Origin: Arcticibacterium sp964021845
GTDB lineage: Bacteria; Bacteroidota; Bacteroidia; Cytophagales; Spirosomataceae
Direction: 5' to 3'
Assembly: GCF_964021845.1 (NCBI RefSeq)
Contig: NZ_CAXHZC010000004.1
Span: forward strand, 62,001 to 126,000
DNA: 64,000 nucleotides
In this document: piece after piece, positions 17,127-25,831 of the stretch
Numbering within the stretch: the first letter of the stretch is position 1
Layout: every line of letters starts with the position of its first letter
The notes under the pieces: model-generated
Told to the model about the DNA's origin: nothing
What the model saw: only the letters and a program-made list of their open reading frames with translations
Database searches by the model: none
Program-made: the position numbers and the translations under genes

Positions 17127-20033
17127 ATGACAATTAGTCTTACCACTCAGGAAAAATTCGAAGACAGGCATCATGGGAAAAGGTCAAAAAACCTAGACGA
17201 AATGCTACACAAAGTTGGCGTTGAAAATATAGACCAACTAATTAGAGAAACGGTTCCTGCAGACATCAGATTAAAGAAGTCACTTTCTTTGCCTGAAGCT
17301 AAAACAGAAACTCAGTTTTTGAAAGATTTTAGAGTTCTAGCCAATAAGAACAAAGTCTTCAAGTCTTTTATAGGTTTAGGTTATTATGAGTCAATTTTGC
17401 CAAATGTAATTCAGCGAAATATTTTAGAGAATCCTGCTTGGTATACTGCATATACACCATATCAGGCAGAAATAGCCCAAGGAAGACTAGAAATGCTCTT
17501 TAATTTTCAAACAGTAATTTGTGATTTAACACAAATGCCTTTGGCGAACGCATCTTTACTAGATGAAGGTACTGCAGCAGCAGAAGCCATGGCAATGTTT
17601 TATGGAAACAGAAAAGGAGCTAAAAAGAAAGTAGCTGATGTTTTCTTAGTTTCTGAAAATTGCCATCCTCAAACTATTGATATTGTTATTGGTAGAGCCC
17701 TATCTCAAGGTTTGAAGGTAAAAGTGGTTTCGGAAGCAGAAATGGAGTTTTCAGAAGAGGTTTTCGGCGTTTTGATTCAAAACCCGGGAAAAGACGGAGA
17801 AATAAAAGACTTTACGGAGCTTATTGAAGATGCTCATGCAGCAAATGTTCAAGTAGCTGTAGCCGTAGATTTATTATCACTAACGCTTATCAAATCTCCT
17901 GGTGAGATGGGAGCAGATTGTGTTTTAGGTACTGCCCAAAGGTTTGGTATTCCAATGGGACTTGGAGGGCCACATGCAGCATTTTTTGCTGTTACAGAAA
18001 ATTATAAAAGACAAATTCCCGGAAGAATTATAGGCATGTCAAAAGATGCTCATGGAAATGATGCCTACAGAATGGCACTTCAGACTAGAGAGCAACATAT
18101 TAGAAGAGAAAAGGCAACTTCAAATATTTGTACATCACAGGTGTTATTAGCTGTGCTTTCCGCTGCATATGCTTTATATCATGGCTCGGAAGGTTTAACA
18201 AGAATAGCGGAAAGAGTTCACGGTTTAGCCCGATTTTTTGCCAACTCTGTTCAAGGCCTAGACTTCAAAATCAATAATGAGGACTTTTTTGACACGGTAT
18301 CTGTAGAGGTAAATGGCTCAGAAAAACTAAAAGAATTGGCGGAAGCCAAAGGTATCAATCTTAGGTATGTTGATGACGATACTGTTTGCGTAAGCTTTGA
18401 TGAAGCTAAAACATTGAGTGACGTAGGCGACTTGTTAGAGATTTTTGCTGAGACAAGAGGAGACAGAGTTTTGATGAGCCTTAAAGGCGAAATTGAGTCA
18501 GGTATTCCAAGTATACTGAAAAGGCGTTCTAGTTTTTTGACGAATGAAGTTTTTAATACACATCATTCGGAGCATGAGATGTTACGTTATCTAAAAACTT
18601 TGGAGAATAAAGATTTGTCTCTTGTTCATTCTATGATTTCATTAGGTAGCTGTACCATGAAATTAAATGCTACGGCAGAAATGATTCCTGTAACATGGCC
18701 AGAAATAGGAGGACTTCATCCTTTTGCCCCGGCAAATCAAACAGAAGGTTACCATGAGCTTTTCAAAAACCTTCAAGACTGGCTAGCGGAGATAACAGGT
18801 TTCGATGCCGTTTCTTTACAGCCTAACTCAGGTGCTCAGGGAGAATATGCAGGCCTAATGGTAATAAGAGCGTTTCATGAGAGCAGAGGTGATACGGAGA
18901 GGAACATTGCACTCATACCTTCTTCCGCTCACGGAACCAACCCAGCCTCAGCGGTAATGGCTGGTATGAAAGTAGTGGTGACGGCTTGTGACGATAACGG
19001 TAATATTGATTTAGAAGATTTAAAACTTAAAGCAAAGGAGCATTCTGAAAACTTAGCTTGTTTGATGGTGACGTATCCATCTACCCATGGGGTTTTTGAA
19101 GAAGGTATTAAAGAAATATGTGCCTTGATTCACGAGCATGGCGGTAGAGTTTATATGGACGGAGCCAATATGAACGCACAAGTAGGCTTAACCTCACCGG
19201 GAACTATAGGAGCGGATGTTTGTCATCTTAACCTTCATAAAACATTTTGTATTCCTCATGGTGGAGGTGGTCCTGGGATGGGGCCAATTGGCGTAGTGAA
19301 AGACTTAGAACCATTCTTGCCAGGACATGTACAAATGAAAGATAGAAAAAGTGCAGAGACTGATTCTAGTGGATATTCATTTGGGTCTACGCATGCTATT
19401 TCTGCAGCACCATGGGGTAGTGCCAGTATTTTGCCTATTTCGTATGCCTATATAGAGATGATGGGTGCAGAAGGTTTAAAGAATGCTACACAATATGCTA
19501 TTTTAAACGCCAATTATATTAAAACCAGATTAGAAGAGCACTTTCCTATATTATATACAGGTAAAAATGGAAGATGTGCTCATGAGATGATTGTAGATTG
19601 TCGTGCTTTTAAAGCATCAGCAGGTATAGAGGTGGAAGATATAGCCAAAAGGCTAATTGATTATGGTTTCCATGCTCCTACGGTTTCTTTTCCAGTAGCA
19701 GGTACTTTGATGATAGAGCCTACGGAGTCAGAATCTAAACAAGAGCTTGATAGATTCTGTGATGCATTGATTTCTATTAGAGCTGAAATAGCAGAGATAG
19801 AGAATGGAGACTATCCTTCTGAAGATAATGTATTGGTAAATGCACCACATACCATGGAGGTAGTGATGTCTGACGTATGGGAAAGACCTTATGCTAGAAA
19901 TAAAGCGGCGTTTCCTGCAGAATATGTGAAACAGAGTAAATTTTGGCCGTCGGTAAGTAGAATTGACTCGGCCTATGGCGACAGAAACCTAGTGTGCAGC
20001 TGTCTGCCACTAGAAGCTTATGCAGAAGCGTAA
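17127..20033 (+). CDS. gcvP: Glycine dehydrogenase (decarboxylating), P protein
   Basis: This is the PLP-dependent P protein of the glycine cleavage system; it decarboxylates glycine and hands the aminomethyl group to the lipoyl H protein. The 968 residues are a full-length fused alpha/beta form. The N half contains LGYYESILPNVIQRNILENP and the C half contains SLGSCTMKLNATAEM and CHLNLHKTFCIPHGGGGPG, where Lys705 is the PLP lysine. The gcvT and gcvH genes are not nearby. TACTTTTG at 17080-17087 is a possible promoter box. I saw no glycine riboswitch upstream. Confidence 0.97.
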   Translation: MTISLTTQEKFEDRHHGKRSKNLDEMLHKVGVENIDQLIRETVPADIRLKKSLSLPEAKTETQFLKDFRVLANKNKVFKSFIGLGYYESILPNVIQRNILENPAWYTAYTPYQAEIAQGRLEMLFNFQTVICDLTQMPLANASLLDEGTAAAEAMAMFYGNRKGAKKKVADVFLVSENCHPQTIDIVIGRALSQGLKVKVVSEAEMEFSEEVFGVLIQNPGKDGEIKDFTELIEDAHAANVQVAVAVDLLSLTLIKSPGEMGADCVLGTAQRFGIPMGLGGPHAAFFAVTENYKRQIPGRIIGMSKDAHGNDAYRMALQTREQHIRREKATSNICTSQVLLAVLSAAYALYHGSEGLTRIAERVHGLARFFANSVQGLDFKINNEDFFDTVSVEVNGSEKLKELAEAKGINLRYVDDDTVCVSFDEAKTLSDVGDLLEIFAETRGDRVLMSLKGEIESGIPSILKRRSSFLTNEVFNTHHSEHEMLRYLKTLENKDLSLVHSMISLGSCTMKLNATAEMIPVTWPEIGGLHPFAPANQTEGYHELFKNLQDWLAEITGFDAVSLQPNSGAQGEYAGLMVIRAFHESRGDTERNIALIPSSAHGTNPASAVMAGMKVVVTACDDNGNIDLEDLKLKAKEHSENLACLMVTYPSTHGVFEEGIKEICALIHEHGGRVYMDGANMNAQVGLTSPGTIGADVCHLNLHKTFCIPHGGGGPGMGPIGVVKDLEPFLPGHVQMKDRKSAETDSSGYSFGSTHAISAAPWGSASILPISYAYIEMMGAEGLKNATQYAILNANYIKTRLEEHFPILYTGKNGRCAHEMIVDCRAFKASAGIEVEDIAKRLIDYGFHAPTVSFPVAGTLMIEPTESESKQELDRFCDALISIRAEIAEIENGDYPSEDNVLVNAPHTMEVVMSDVWERPYARNKAAFPAEYVKQSKFWPSVSRIDSAYGDRNLVCSCLPLEAYAEA

Positions 20034-20058
20034 AAAAAATATAGACGTAATAGAAAAG

Positions 20059-21039
20059 ATGAATGAGTTTGGCAAAAGCCAAACTCCTTTTCTTTTTATG
20101 GTCGACTTTGAAATGGAAGCCCCCATGGTTATTCCACTCCATGCTTTAGATAGTAATAGGCTGATTTATGCCATGAATGATAATTTTGTCAGTTATCAGA
20201 ATTTTAATCCTATCAATTTTGAAAATTTAGAACCTCTTCAGATAATTAAGAAACCAATTGGCTTAAAGACTTTTAAAAAAGCTTTTGGTCAAGTTTTAGC
20301 TAATCTAAAGAAAGGAAATAGTTTTTTGACAAACCTGACAGCCGAAACTGAGATTACTAGCAATTGGTCTTTAGAAACACTTTTTCATCAATGTAAATCC
20401 AAATATAAGCTTTTTGTCAAAGGTGAATTTATTTGCTTTTCGCCTGAAACTTTTGTTCAAATTGGTTCTTCAGGTAAAATTTCTTCTTTCCCAATGAAAG
20501 GGACTATCAATGCTCAAATAGAAAAAGCGGAGGCTATTATTTTGGCAGATGAAAAAGAAAAATACGAGCATACCACCATTGTAGATCTTATAAGAAATGA
20601 CCTTAGCAGTGTAGCGAATAAGGTCTGGGTGGAGCGTTTTAGGTATATTGACAGAATAAAAAGGCAGGATGGCTCAGAACTTTTACAAGTAAGTTCAGAG
20701 GTTTGTGGAGAGCTAGGAGTGAATTGGCGAGAGCGAGTAGGGGAGATAATATTTAAATTATTACCTGCTGGCTCTATTTCAGGAGCACCTAAGCCAAAAA
20801 CATTAGAGATAATAAAGGAGGCAGAAAGGCTTACTTTTAAATCGGAAAAGAGAGGTTTTTATACAGGTGTTTTTGGCGTGTTTGATGGAGAAAAGCTCGA
20901 TTCGGCAGTTATGATTAGGTTTATAGAACAAACTTCAGAAGGCTTAGTTTTTAAAAGTGGCGGTGGAATAACATCCAGAAGTATTGCCGAAAAGGAATAC
21001 GAAGAATTATTAAGCAAAATATATGTCCCTATTCTTTGA
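20059..21039 (+). CDS. pabB: Aminodeoxychorismate synthase component I
   Basis: It converts chorismate to 4-amino-4-deoxychorismate for folate synthesis. The chorismate-binding domain is recognised by LLQVSSEVCGEL, LLPAGSISGAPKPKTLEIIKEAE and RGFYTGVFGVFDGEKLDSAVMIRF. At about 326 residues it is the short Bacteroidota form lacking much of the N-terminal domain. I chose ATG 20059; another ATG at 20020 would overlap gcvP by 14 bases. The PabC-like gene overlaps its 3' end by 17 bases, supporting a shared pathway. No glutamine amidotransferase (PabA) gene is adjacent. Confidence 0.9.
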   Translation: MNEFGKSQTPFLFMVDFEMEAPMVIPLHALDSNRLIYAMNDNFVSYQNFNPINFENLEPLQIIKKPIGLKTFKKAFGQVLANLKKGNSFLTNLTAETEITSNWSLETLFHQCKSKYKLFVKGEFICFSPETFVQIGSSGKISSFPMKGTINAQIEKAEAIILADEKEKYEHTTIVDLIRNDLSSVANKVWVERFRYIDRIKRQDGSELLQVSSEVCGELGVNWRERVGEIIFKLLPAGSISGAPKPKTLEIIKEAERLTFKSEKRGFYTGVFGVFDGEKLDSAVMIRFIEQTSEGLVFKSGGGITSRSIAEKEYEELLSKIYVPIL

Positions 21040-21634
21040 AACAGTCAAATATCAGAAAGGAGAGTTTTTCTTAATGGATTACCATGCAGAGCGACTTAAC
21101 AGGACTCGTTTTGAAAAACTGGGATTACGTAATCCTATTAATCCAATCGATTTTTTAGATAAGCTCCCTGAGGATGATGGCCTTTACAAGTGCAGAATGA
21201 ATTATGCTGAGGGAATTTCAAAAGTGACTTTCAAGGCTTATAAAGCTGCCTTGCATCAAAAAGTGCTATTAAAAGAATGTGGCGATTATGATTACTCTTT
21301 TAAATATGCAGACCGTGTTTATTTAAATAATGCAGTTTCTGAAACTGATGCAGAGGATGTTATTTTTCTAAAAAATGGGAAATTGACAGATGCGAGTTAT
21401 TCCAATCTAGCATTTTTTGATGGAACAGATTGGTTTACGCCTAAATCATACTTGCTAAAAGGAGTTAAACGCCAGTTTTTAATTGATAGTGGTTTTTTGA
21501 AGGTCAAAGAAATTTCAAAAGGGGATTTGACCGAATACAAAAAGATAGCCTTTATCAATGCCATGCGAGACTTTGAGCTAGTTTATAGTTTCACTTTAGA
21601 TAATAATGAAATTCACCTTACCTTAGAATCATGA
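21023..21634 (+). CDS. pabC: PabC-like class IV aminotransferase (aminodeoxychorismate lyase)
   Basis: This PLP enzyme probably releases p-aminobenzoate and pyruvate from aminodeoxychorismate, the step after PabB. It starts FFETVKYQKGEFFLMDYHAERLNRTR, which matches the N-terminus of class IV aminotransferases, and later has LTDASYSNLAFFDG and LLKGVKRQFLI, matching the cofactor-binding part. At 203 residues it is shorter than the usual 270 or so, a form that I recall as common in Bacteroidota. The genes overlap at both ends (17 bases with pabB, 4 bases with the next gene). Confidence 0.85.
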   Translation: MSLFFETVKYQKGEFFLMDYHAERLNRTRFEKLGLRNPINPIDFLDKLPEDDGLYKCRMNYAEGISKVTFKAYKAALHQKVLLKECGDYDYSFKYADRVYLNNAVSETDAEDVIFLKNGKLTDASYSNLAFFDGTDWFTPKSYLLKGVKRQFLIDSGFLKVKEISKGDLTEYKKIAFINAMRDFELVYSFTLDNNEIHLTLES

Positions 21635-22062
21635 GATACAGTTTTCTTTTGGTCTTAATTAGTTTAAGTTTTTCTGCTTTTGGGCAAGAGAAGTACTTTT
21701 TAATAGAAGGTGCTGAGTTAAGCATAGCGAGCTATCAAAAAGCTATCGCATCGAGCAACTACCTAGACATTGACATTGAAAAAGGCGAGTTAAATGGAAA
21801 GTTTAATACTGGCAGCTTTACAGGTTTTTATGAGGTTGTGAGTACTTCTATAGGATTTGTGAAGGGGTTTAAATACCGAATGGCTCTTGGCTATTTACAG
21901 CGAGATGTGATGAATAACCCAACCTTTATCAATTTCACCCAAACGTTAGCAGATGGTAAAGGATTCTACTTTTATCCAGATGTTTTGGCTAACCCTACTT
22001 GGCATTTTTTAGAGATTAGTAGTGCTGATAATGAAACACTTCGGTTTGTAAGAAAGCATTAA
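21631..22062 (+). CDS. Secreted small protein of unknown function
   Basis: The 143-residue protein begins with a signal peptide (MRYSFLLVLISLSFSAFGQ). The mature part alternates short strands and has no domain that I recognise; LEISSADNETLRFVRKH ends it. YlxX-like or carbohydrate-binding roles cannot be argued. It overlaps the pabC stop by 4 bases (ATGA), so it is probably co-translated, but nothing links it to folate synthesis. Confidence 0.75.
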   Translation: MRYSFLLVLISLSFSAFGQEKYFLIEGAELSIASYQKAIASSNYLDIDIEKGELNGKFNTGSFTGFYEVVSTSIGFVKGFKYRMALGYLQRDVMNNPTFINFTQTLADGKGFYFYPDVLANPTWHFLEISSADNETLRFVRKH

Positions 22063-22099
22063 GCTTTTAGTCTAGGGGTCAATAAAGTCTAAGTATGTC

Positions 22100-22131
22100 T
22101 TGGAATTTAAATAATCAAAAACTTATATTTG
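22100..22131 (+). promoter_or_regulatory. Predicted promoter of metY
   Basis: TTG (22100-22102), 21 bases, then TATATTTG (22124-22131), a full match to the Bacteroidota -7 element. It places the SAM-I aptamer about 35 bases into the transcript. Confidence 0.7.
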
Positions 22132-22172
22132 CAACATCATTCTCAAAGCGGATTTCCCGCATTTAAGATTGA

Positions 22173-22290
22173 TTTATAAAGACGAGGGGAGAGAATAGGC
22201 TCTATGAACCTCGGGCAACCTGTCCCGCATAATGCGATAAGGTGCCAATACCTACCTAATGGTGCAATAAAGGCCCTTGGGACTTATAAA
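22173..22290 (+). ncRNA. SAM-I (S-box) riboswitch upstream of metY
   Basis: The core features of the S-box aptamer can be read: a closing P1 helix (TTTATAA near 22173-22179 with TTATAAA at 22284-22290), GAGGGGAGAGAATAGG, GGCTCTATGAACC, the pseudoknot segment CGGGCAACC (22212-22220) and AAGGTGCCAAT (22239-22249). It binds S-adenosylmethionine and should lower metY expression when SAM is plentiful. About 108 bases separate the aptamer from the metY ATG, and I see no clear intrinsic terminator there, so the read-out may be at translation. Confidence 0.9.
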
Positions 22291-22398
22291 CCAGTCTGTG
22301 ATTTTCAAACAATCCTGTTGGTTTTATTCCGATTTTCGGGAGCATATATCTTATGTTTTGGTATATGATTATAAACATTTTAAAAATTAAAATTGGTC

Positions 22399-23691
22399 AT
22401 GTCTGATTTAAAATTTGAAACCCTACAATTACACGCAGGTCAAGAAATTGACCCAACTACGCTGTCAAGAGCAGTACCTATTTATCAAACTACTGCCTAT
22501 CAGTTTAAAGACTCTGAGCACGGAGCTAATCTTTTTGCTCTGAAAGAATTTGGGAATATTTATACCCGAATCATGAACCCAACTAATGACGTCTTTGAGA
22601 AAAGAATGGCGGCTTTAGAAGGTGGAGTTGCTGCTTTAGCTACAGCTTCTGGGCACTCAGCTCAGTTTTTAGCTATCAACAATATTACTACAGTAGGAGA
22701 TAATTTCGTAAGTAGTTCTTTCTTATACGGAGGTTCTTTTAATCAATTCAAAAACTCTTTTAAAAACTTAGGAGTAGAAGCAAGGTTCGCAAACGGAAAC
22801 GATGTTGACAGTTTTGAATCTTTAATTGATGAGAAAACTAAATTACTTTATGTAGAGTCTATCGGAAACCCTGGTCTTAATGTTCCTGATTTTGAGGCTT
22901 TGGTAGCTTTGGCTAAAAAGCATGATTTACCGCTAATAGTTGATAATACTTTTGGTGCTGGTGGTTCTTTGGTGCAGCCATTGAAACTAGGAGCTAATGT
23001 GGTAGTAGAATCTGCTACCAAATGGATTGGTGGTCACGGTACTAGCATGGGTGGTGTGATTATAGACGGCGGAAACTTCAACTGGGGAAATGGTAAGTAT
23101 CCTCAATTTACGGAGCCATCTCCAAGTTATAATGGCTTAGTGATGAATGATGTATTTGGAATTGGCGGGCCATTCGGAAACATCCAATTTATCATTAGAT
23201 GTAGAGTAGAAGGTCTTAGAGATTTTGGTCCTGCTCAGTCTCCGTTTAACTCATTTATGTTATTACAGGGGCTTGAAACACTTTCTTTAAGAGTGGAGAG
23301 AACTTGTGAAAATGCCATGGGTTTAGCCAAATGGTTAGAAGCTCACCCAGAGGTAGAAGATGTAAGTTACCCAGGTCTTGAAAGTCATCCTACGCATGAT
23401 TTGGCTAAGAAATATTTGACAAGAGGTTTTGGTGGTGTGCTTTCATTCAACCTGAAAGGAGACAGAGCTAAGGCAGAGAAATTTGTCAATTCATTGAAAT
23501 TGATTTCGCATTTAGCTAATGTGGGCGATGCAAAAACATTGATAATACATCCTGCCAGCACTACACACTCGCAGCTAGGAGAGCAAGAGCAGTTAAACGC
23601 TGGTGTTCTACCAAATCAATTAAGAATTTCTGCTGGTATTGAGCATTTAGAAGATATCAAAGCTGATATTACGCAAGCAATGGAAGCCTAA
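22399..23691 (+). CDS. metY: O-acetylhomoserine aminocarboxypropyltransferase (sulfhydrylase)
   Basis: This PLP enzyme joins O-acetylhomoserine with sulfide to form homocysteine. Family blocks include LQLHAGQEIDPTTLSRAVPI, IYTRIMNPTNDVFEKRMAALEGG, DNTFGAGG and the PLP-lysine region VVVESATKWIGGHGTSMGG. The 430 residues are normal length. I use ATG 22399; an in-frame TTG is 6 bases earlier. It is under a SAM-I riboswitch and is followed by a strong terminator and metX, which makes its substrate. Confidence 0.96.
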   Translation: MSDLKFETLQLHAGQEIDPTTLSRAVPIYQTTAYQFKDSEHGANLFALKEFGNIYTRIMNPTNDVFEKRMAALEGGVAALATASGHSAQFLAINNITTVGDNFVSSSFLYGGSFNQFKNSFKNLGVEARFANGNDVDSFESLIDEKTKLLYVESIGNPGLNVPDFEALVALAKKHDLPLIVDNTFGAGGSLVQPLKLGANVVVESATKWIGGHGTSMGGVIIDGGNFNWGNGKYPQFTEPSPSYNGLVMNDVFGIGGPFGNIQFIIRCRVEGLRDFGPAQSPFNSFMLLQGLETLSLRVERTCENAMGLAKWLEAHPEVEDVSYPGLESHPTHDLAKKYLTRGFGGVLSFNLKGDRAKAEKFVNSLKLISHLANVGDAKTLIIHPASTTHSQLGEQEQLNAGVLPNQLRISAGIEHLEDIKADITQAMEA

Positions 23692-23696
23692 TAATT

Positions 23697-23739
23697 AATG
23701 CACGGTCAGGGATTTTTGACCGTGCATTTTTCTTTTTTT
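23697..23739 (+). terminator. Strong terminator between metY and metX
   Basis: A perfect 12-base stem (AATGCACGGTCA with TGACCGTGCATT) with an 8-base loop is followed by a T-rich run ending about 11 bases before the metX ATG. It leaves no room for a separate metX promoter. Confidence 0.9.
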
Positions 23740-23749
23740 AAGTCTATTT

Positions 23750-24763
23750 ATGTTAAAGAATCATACATTTCATCATTACGCACCCATTCACTTAGAAGAC
23801 GGCGAGTTTCTTCCTGAGTTGGAATTGGGCTATACTACTTATGGTGAGCTTAATGAAGATAAAAGTAATGTAGTTTGGGTATGTCACGCTTTCACAGGCA
23901 ACGCAAACCCATCTGATTGGTGGGCTGGATTGATTGGTGAAAATAGGCTTTTTAATCCAAAAGAGCATTTTGTGATATGTGTGAATGTTCCTGGTTCACA
24001 TTATGGTAGTTCAAACCCGTTAAGTGTTAATCCAGACACTGGGAAACCATTTTTCTTTTCTTTTCCAATGCTCACTATTCGTGATGTGATTCAATGTTTT
24101 GAGTTATTAAGAGCAGATTTAGGCATTGAAAAAATACATACTTTAATGGGTGGTTCTTTAGGTGGCCAGCAAGCAGTGGAGTGGGCTGTGAGTAATCCTG
24201 ATTTGTTTGAGAATTTGATTTTGTTTTCTACAAACGCCATTCATTCTCCATGGGGAATTGCTTTCAATGAAAGCCAAAGAATGGCAATAGCCAGCGACCC
24301 AACTTGGCAAGAACCACATGAAAACGCAGGAAAAGAGGGTATGAAAGTGGCACGCAGTATTGCCTTACTTTCTTACAGAAACTACGAGACTTATAACAGA
24401 ACGCAGTCAAGAGACGAAGGTCAAATAAACTTTTTTAGAGCTAGTACTTACCAAAGTTACCAAGGAGAAAAAATCAAAAAGCGATTTAACGCTTATTCTT
24501 ACTGGGTATTAAGCAGAATGTTTGATTCACATGACGTGAGCCGTGGTAGAGGGTCTATTGCAGATGCACTTTCTAAAATAAAAGCAAAAACGCTGGTGAT
24601 TGGGATTTCGTCCGATATGCTTTTCCCGATAGCCGAGCAGGAGGTTTTAGGTGATTTGATACCAGGGGCTACCTTTGCTAGAATAAATTCTACCTATGGT
24701 CATGATGGTTTTTTGATAGAATTTGAGCAAATGACCAACGTTATTAAGAATTGGCAATCTTAG
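23750..24763 (+). CDS. metX: Homoserine O-acetyltransferase
   Basis: It acetylates homoserine to give the substrate of MetY. The alpha/beta hydrolase fold shows the oxyanion region WVCHAFTGNANPSDWW, the nucleophile elbow MGGSLGGQQAVEW (Ser near residue 134), and the later Asp and His blocks (SSDMLFP, GHDGFLIE). At 337 residues it is full length. The start is only 11 bases past a strong terminator. Its 3' end overlaps the convergent hydrolase gene by 20 bases. The serine-acetyl versus succinyl choice cannot be proven from sequence alone but the family call favours acetyl. Confidence 0.93.
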   Translation: MLKNHTFHHYAPIHLEDGEFLPELELGYTTYGELNEDKSNVVWVCHAFTGNANPSDWWAGLIGENRLFNPKEHFVICVNVPGSHYGSSNPLSVNPDTGKPFFFSFPMLTIRDVIQCFELLRADLGIEKIHTLMGGSLGGQQAVEWAVSNPDLFENLILFSTNAIHSPWGIAFNESQRMAIASDPTWQEPHENAGKEGMKVARSIALLSYRNYETYNRTQSRDEGQINFFRASTYQSYQGEKIKKRFNAYSYWVLSRMFDSHDVSRGRGSIADALSKIKAKTLVIGISSDMLFPIAEQEVLGDLIPGATFARINSTYGHDGFLIEFEQMTNVIKNWQS

Positions 24764-25406
24764 CCATCAATTCTTTTAATACTGTTGGGCGAATGACATG
24801 GTCTCCGTCAAATTCGATGATGGTAGGTGAGATTTTTTCTCTTAGATTATCCAGCATTTTCTTCTTCATTTCTGGCTGATTAACCAAATAGACATCGCTA
24901 GTGCCATAAACATAATAGCTCTTGGTAGAGCTTAGTTTGCTTGGTTCAATAACATCTTCAATTCCGTTTCCGAAAAAACCTGCCCAGAGCACTAGGTTGG
25001 AGGCAAAGAATGAAGTCTGATTTAGCCATCTACATGCTGTGGTACAGCCTTGTGAAAATCCTAAAACGTTAATATTGAGGTTTTTCATATTGACTTGTTG
25101 GCTTATTTGAGCCAAAAGAACATTCAGGTAATTGACATAATCATTTACCTCGTCCTCTCTCATTTCTCTGGTAATCCAGCTTGCACCTATTCTTTCGTAT
25201 TTATTATTGAGGTAAAACCTTGAAAGGCCTTCTGGAATTAGGATAGCTGTTTCTTCGTTTTCCATGAATTTGAATTTCTTTCCAAAGTAAGACGCCAATT
25301 GGCCGTATCCATGGAAACAAACCCAGATGTTTTTAGTCTTTTCAGAAACTTCACCTAATAAAATATAGCGAGCGGTACGTTCTACCTTGATGCTTTGATA
25401 TTTCAT
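24744..25406 (-). CDS. Alpha/beta hydrolase, predicted esterase
   Basis: The 220-residue protein has the alpha/beta hydrolase layout: VCFHGYGQLASYFGKKF (oxyanion side), the nucleophile motif VLGFSQGCTTACRW (Ser near 111), and the late GDHVI block holding the catalytic His. It has no signal peptide, so it should be cytoplasmic. It is similar in size to carboxylesterase/phospholipase-type proteins; the substrate is unknown. Its start overlaps the stop of the upstream truncated haemoglobin gene by 4 bases, so the two are probably co-translated. Confidence 0.82.
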   Translation of the reverse strand: MKYQSIKVERTARYILLGEVSEKTKNIWVCFHGYGQLASYFGKKFKFMENEETAILIPEGLSRFYLNNKYERIGASWITREMREDEVNDYVNYLNVLLAQISQQVNMKNLNINVLGFSQGCTTACRWLNQTSFFASNLVLWAGFFGNGIEDVIEPSKLSSTKSYYVYGTSDVYLVNQPEMKKKMLDNLREKISPTIIEFDGDHVIRPTVLKELMAKIANS

Positions 25407-25771
25407 TGACGGTTTAGTTTAGCATTCATTATTTGACCAAGTTCCAAAGCTTTACTTTTCAGAAACTCTGCTTTTTCTCCGGTAAAAAGTTCATCAACTG
25501 TTCTAAACCAGTGCGAAAGCCAATGCTCAAAAAGTTCTGTGGTGATAGGATGGCTTTGATTTTTCTCAATGTGGGCCCACATTAAACCACCCTTATAGCT
25601 GCCAGTTTGAAAAAGCCAGTTGTCCCAAAAATTATATGTTCTTTCTAAATGTCTTTCCCATTGCTCAGGTGGCATCACAAAAACAGGAGCCATTTTTGGG
25701 TCGGCATGAACGTATTCGTAGAATTTATTGACAAGGTTTATAATATCGGTTCTGTTTTCTATTTCTTTCAT
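25403..25771 (-). CDS. Group III truncated haemoglobin
   Basis: The 122 residues match the 2-on-2 globin fold of group III: an N-terminal IINLVNKFYEYVHADPKMAPVF helix region, the WERHLERTYNFWDNWLF segment and the proximal His region HPITTELFEHWLSHWF. It binds haem and presumably oxygen or nitric oxide in the cytoplasm. It is followed directly by an esterase gene and divides from the GWxTD lipoprotein gene by about 60 bases. Confidence 0.9.
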   Translation of the reverse strand: MKEIENRTDIINLVNKFYEYVHADPKMAPVFVMPPEQWERHLERTYNFWDNWLFQTGSYKGGLMWAHIEKNQSHPITTELFEHWLSHWFRTVDELFTGEKAEFLKSKALELGQIMNAKLNRQ

Positions 25772-25831
25772 AAATAATTATGAACCCAACTATTCGTTCT
25801 TTAGTATATGTTTATATTTGAGGATAAAGTT

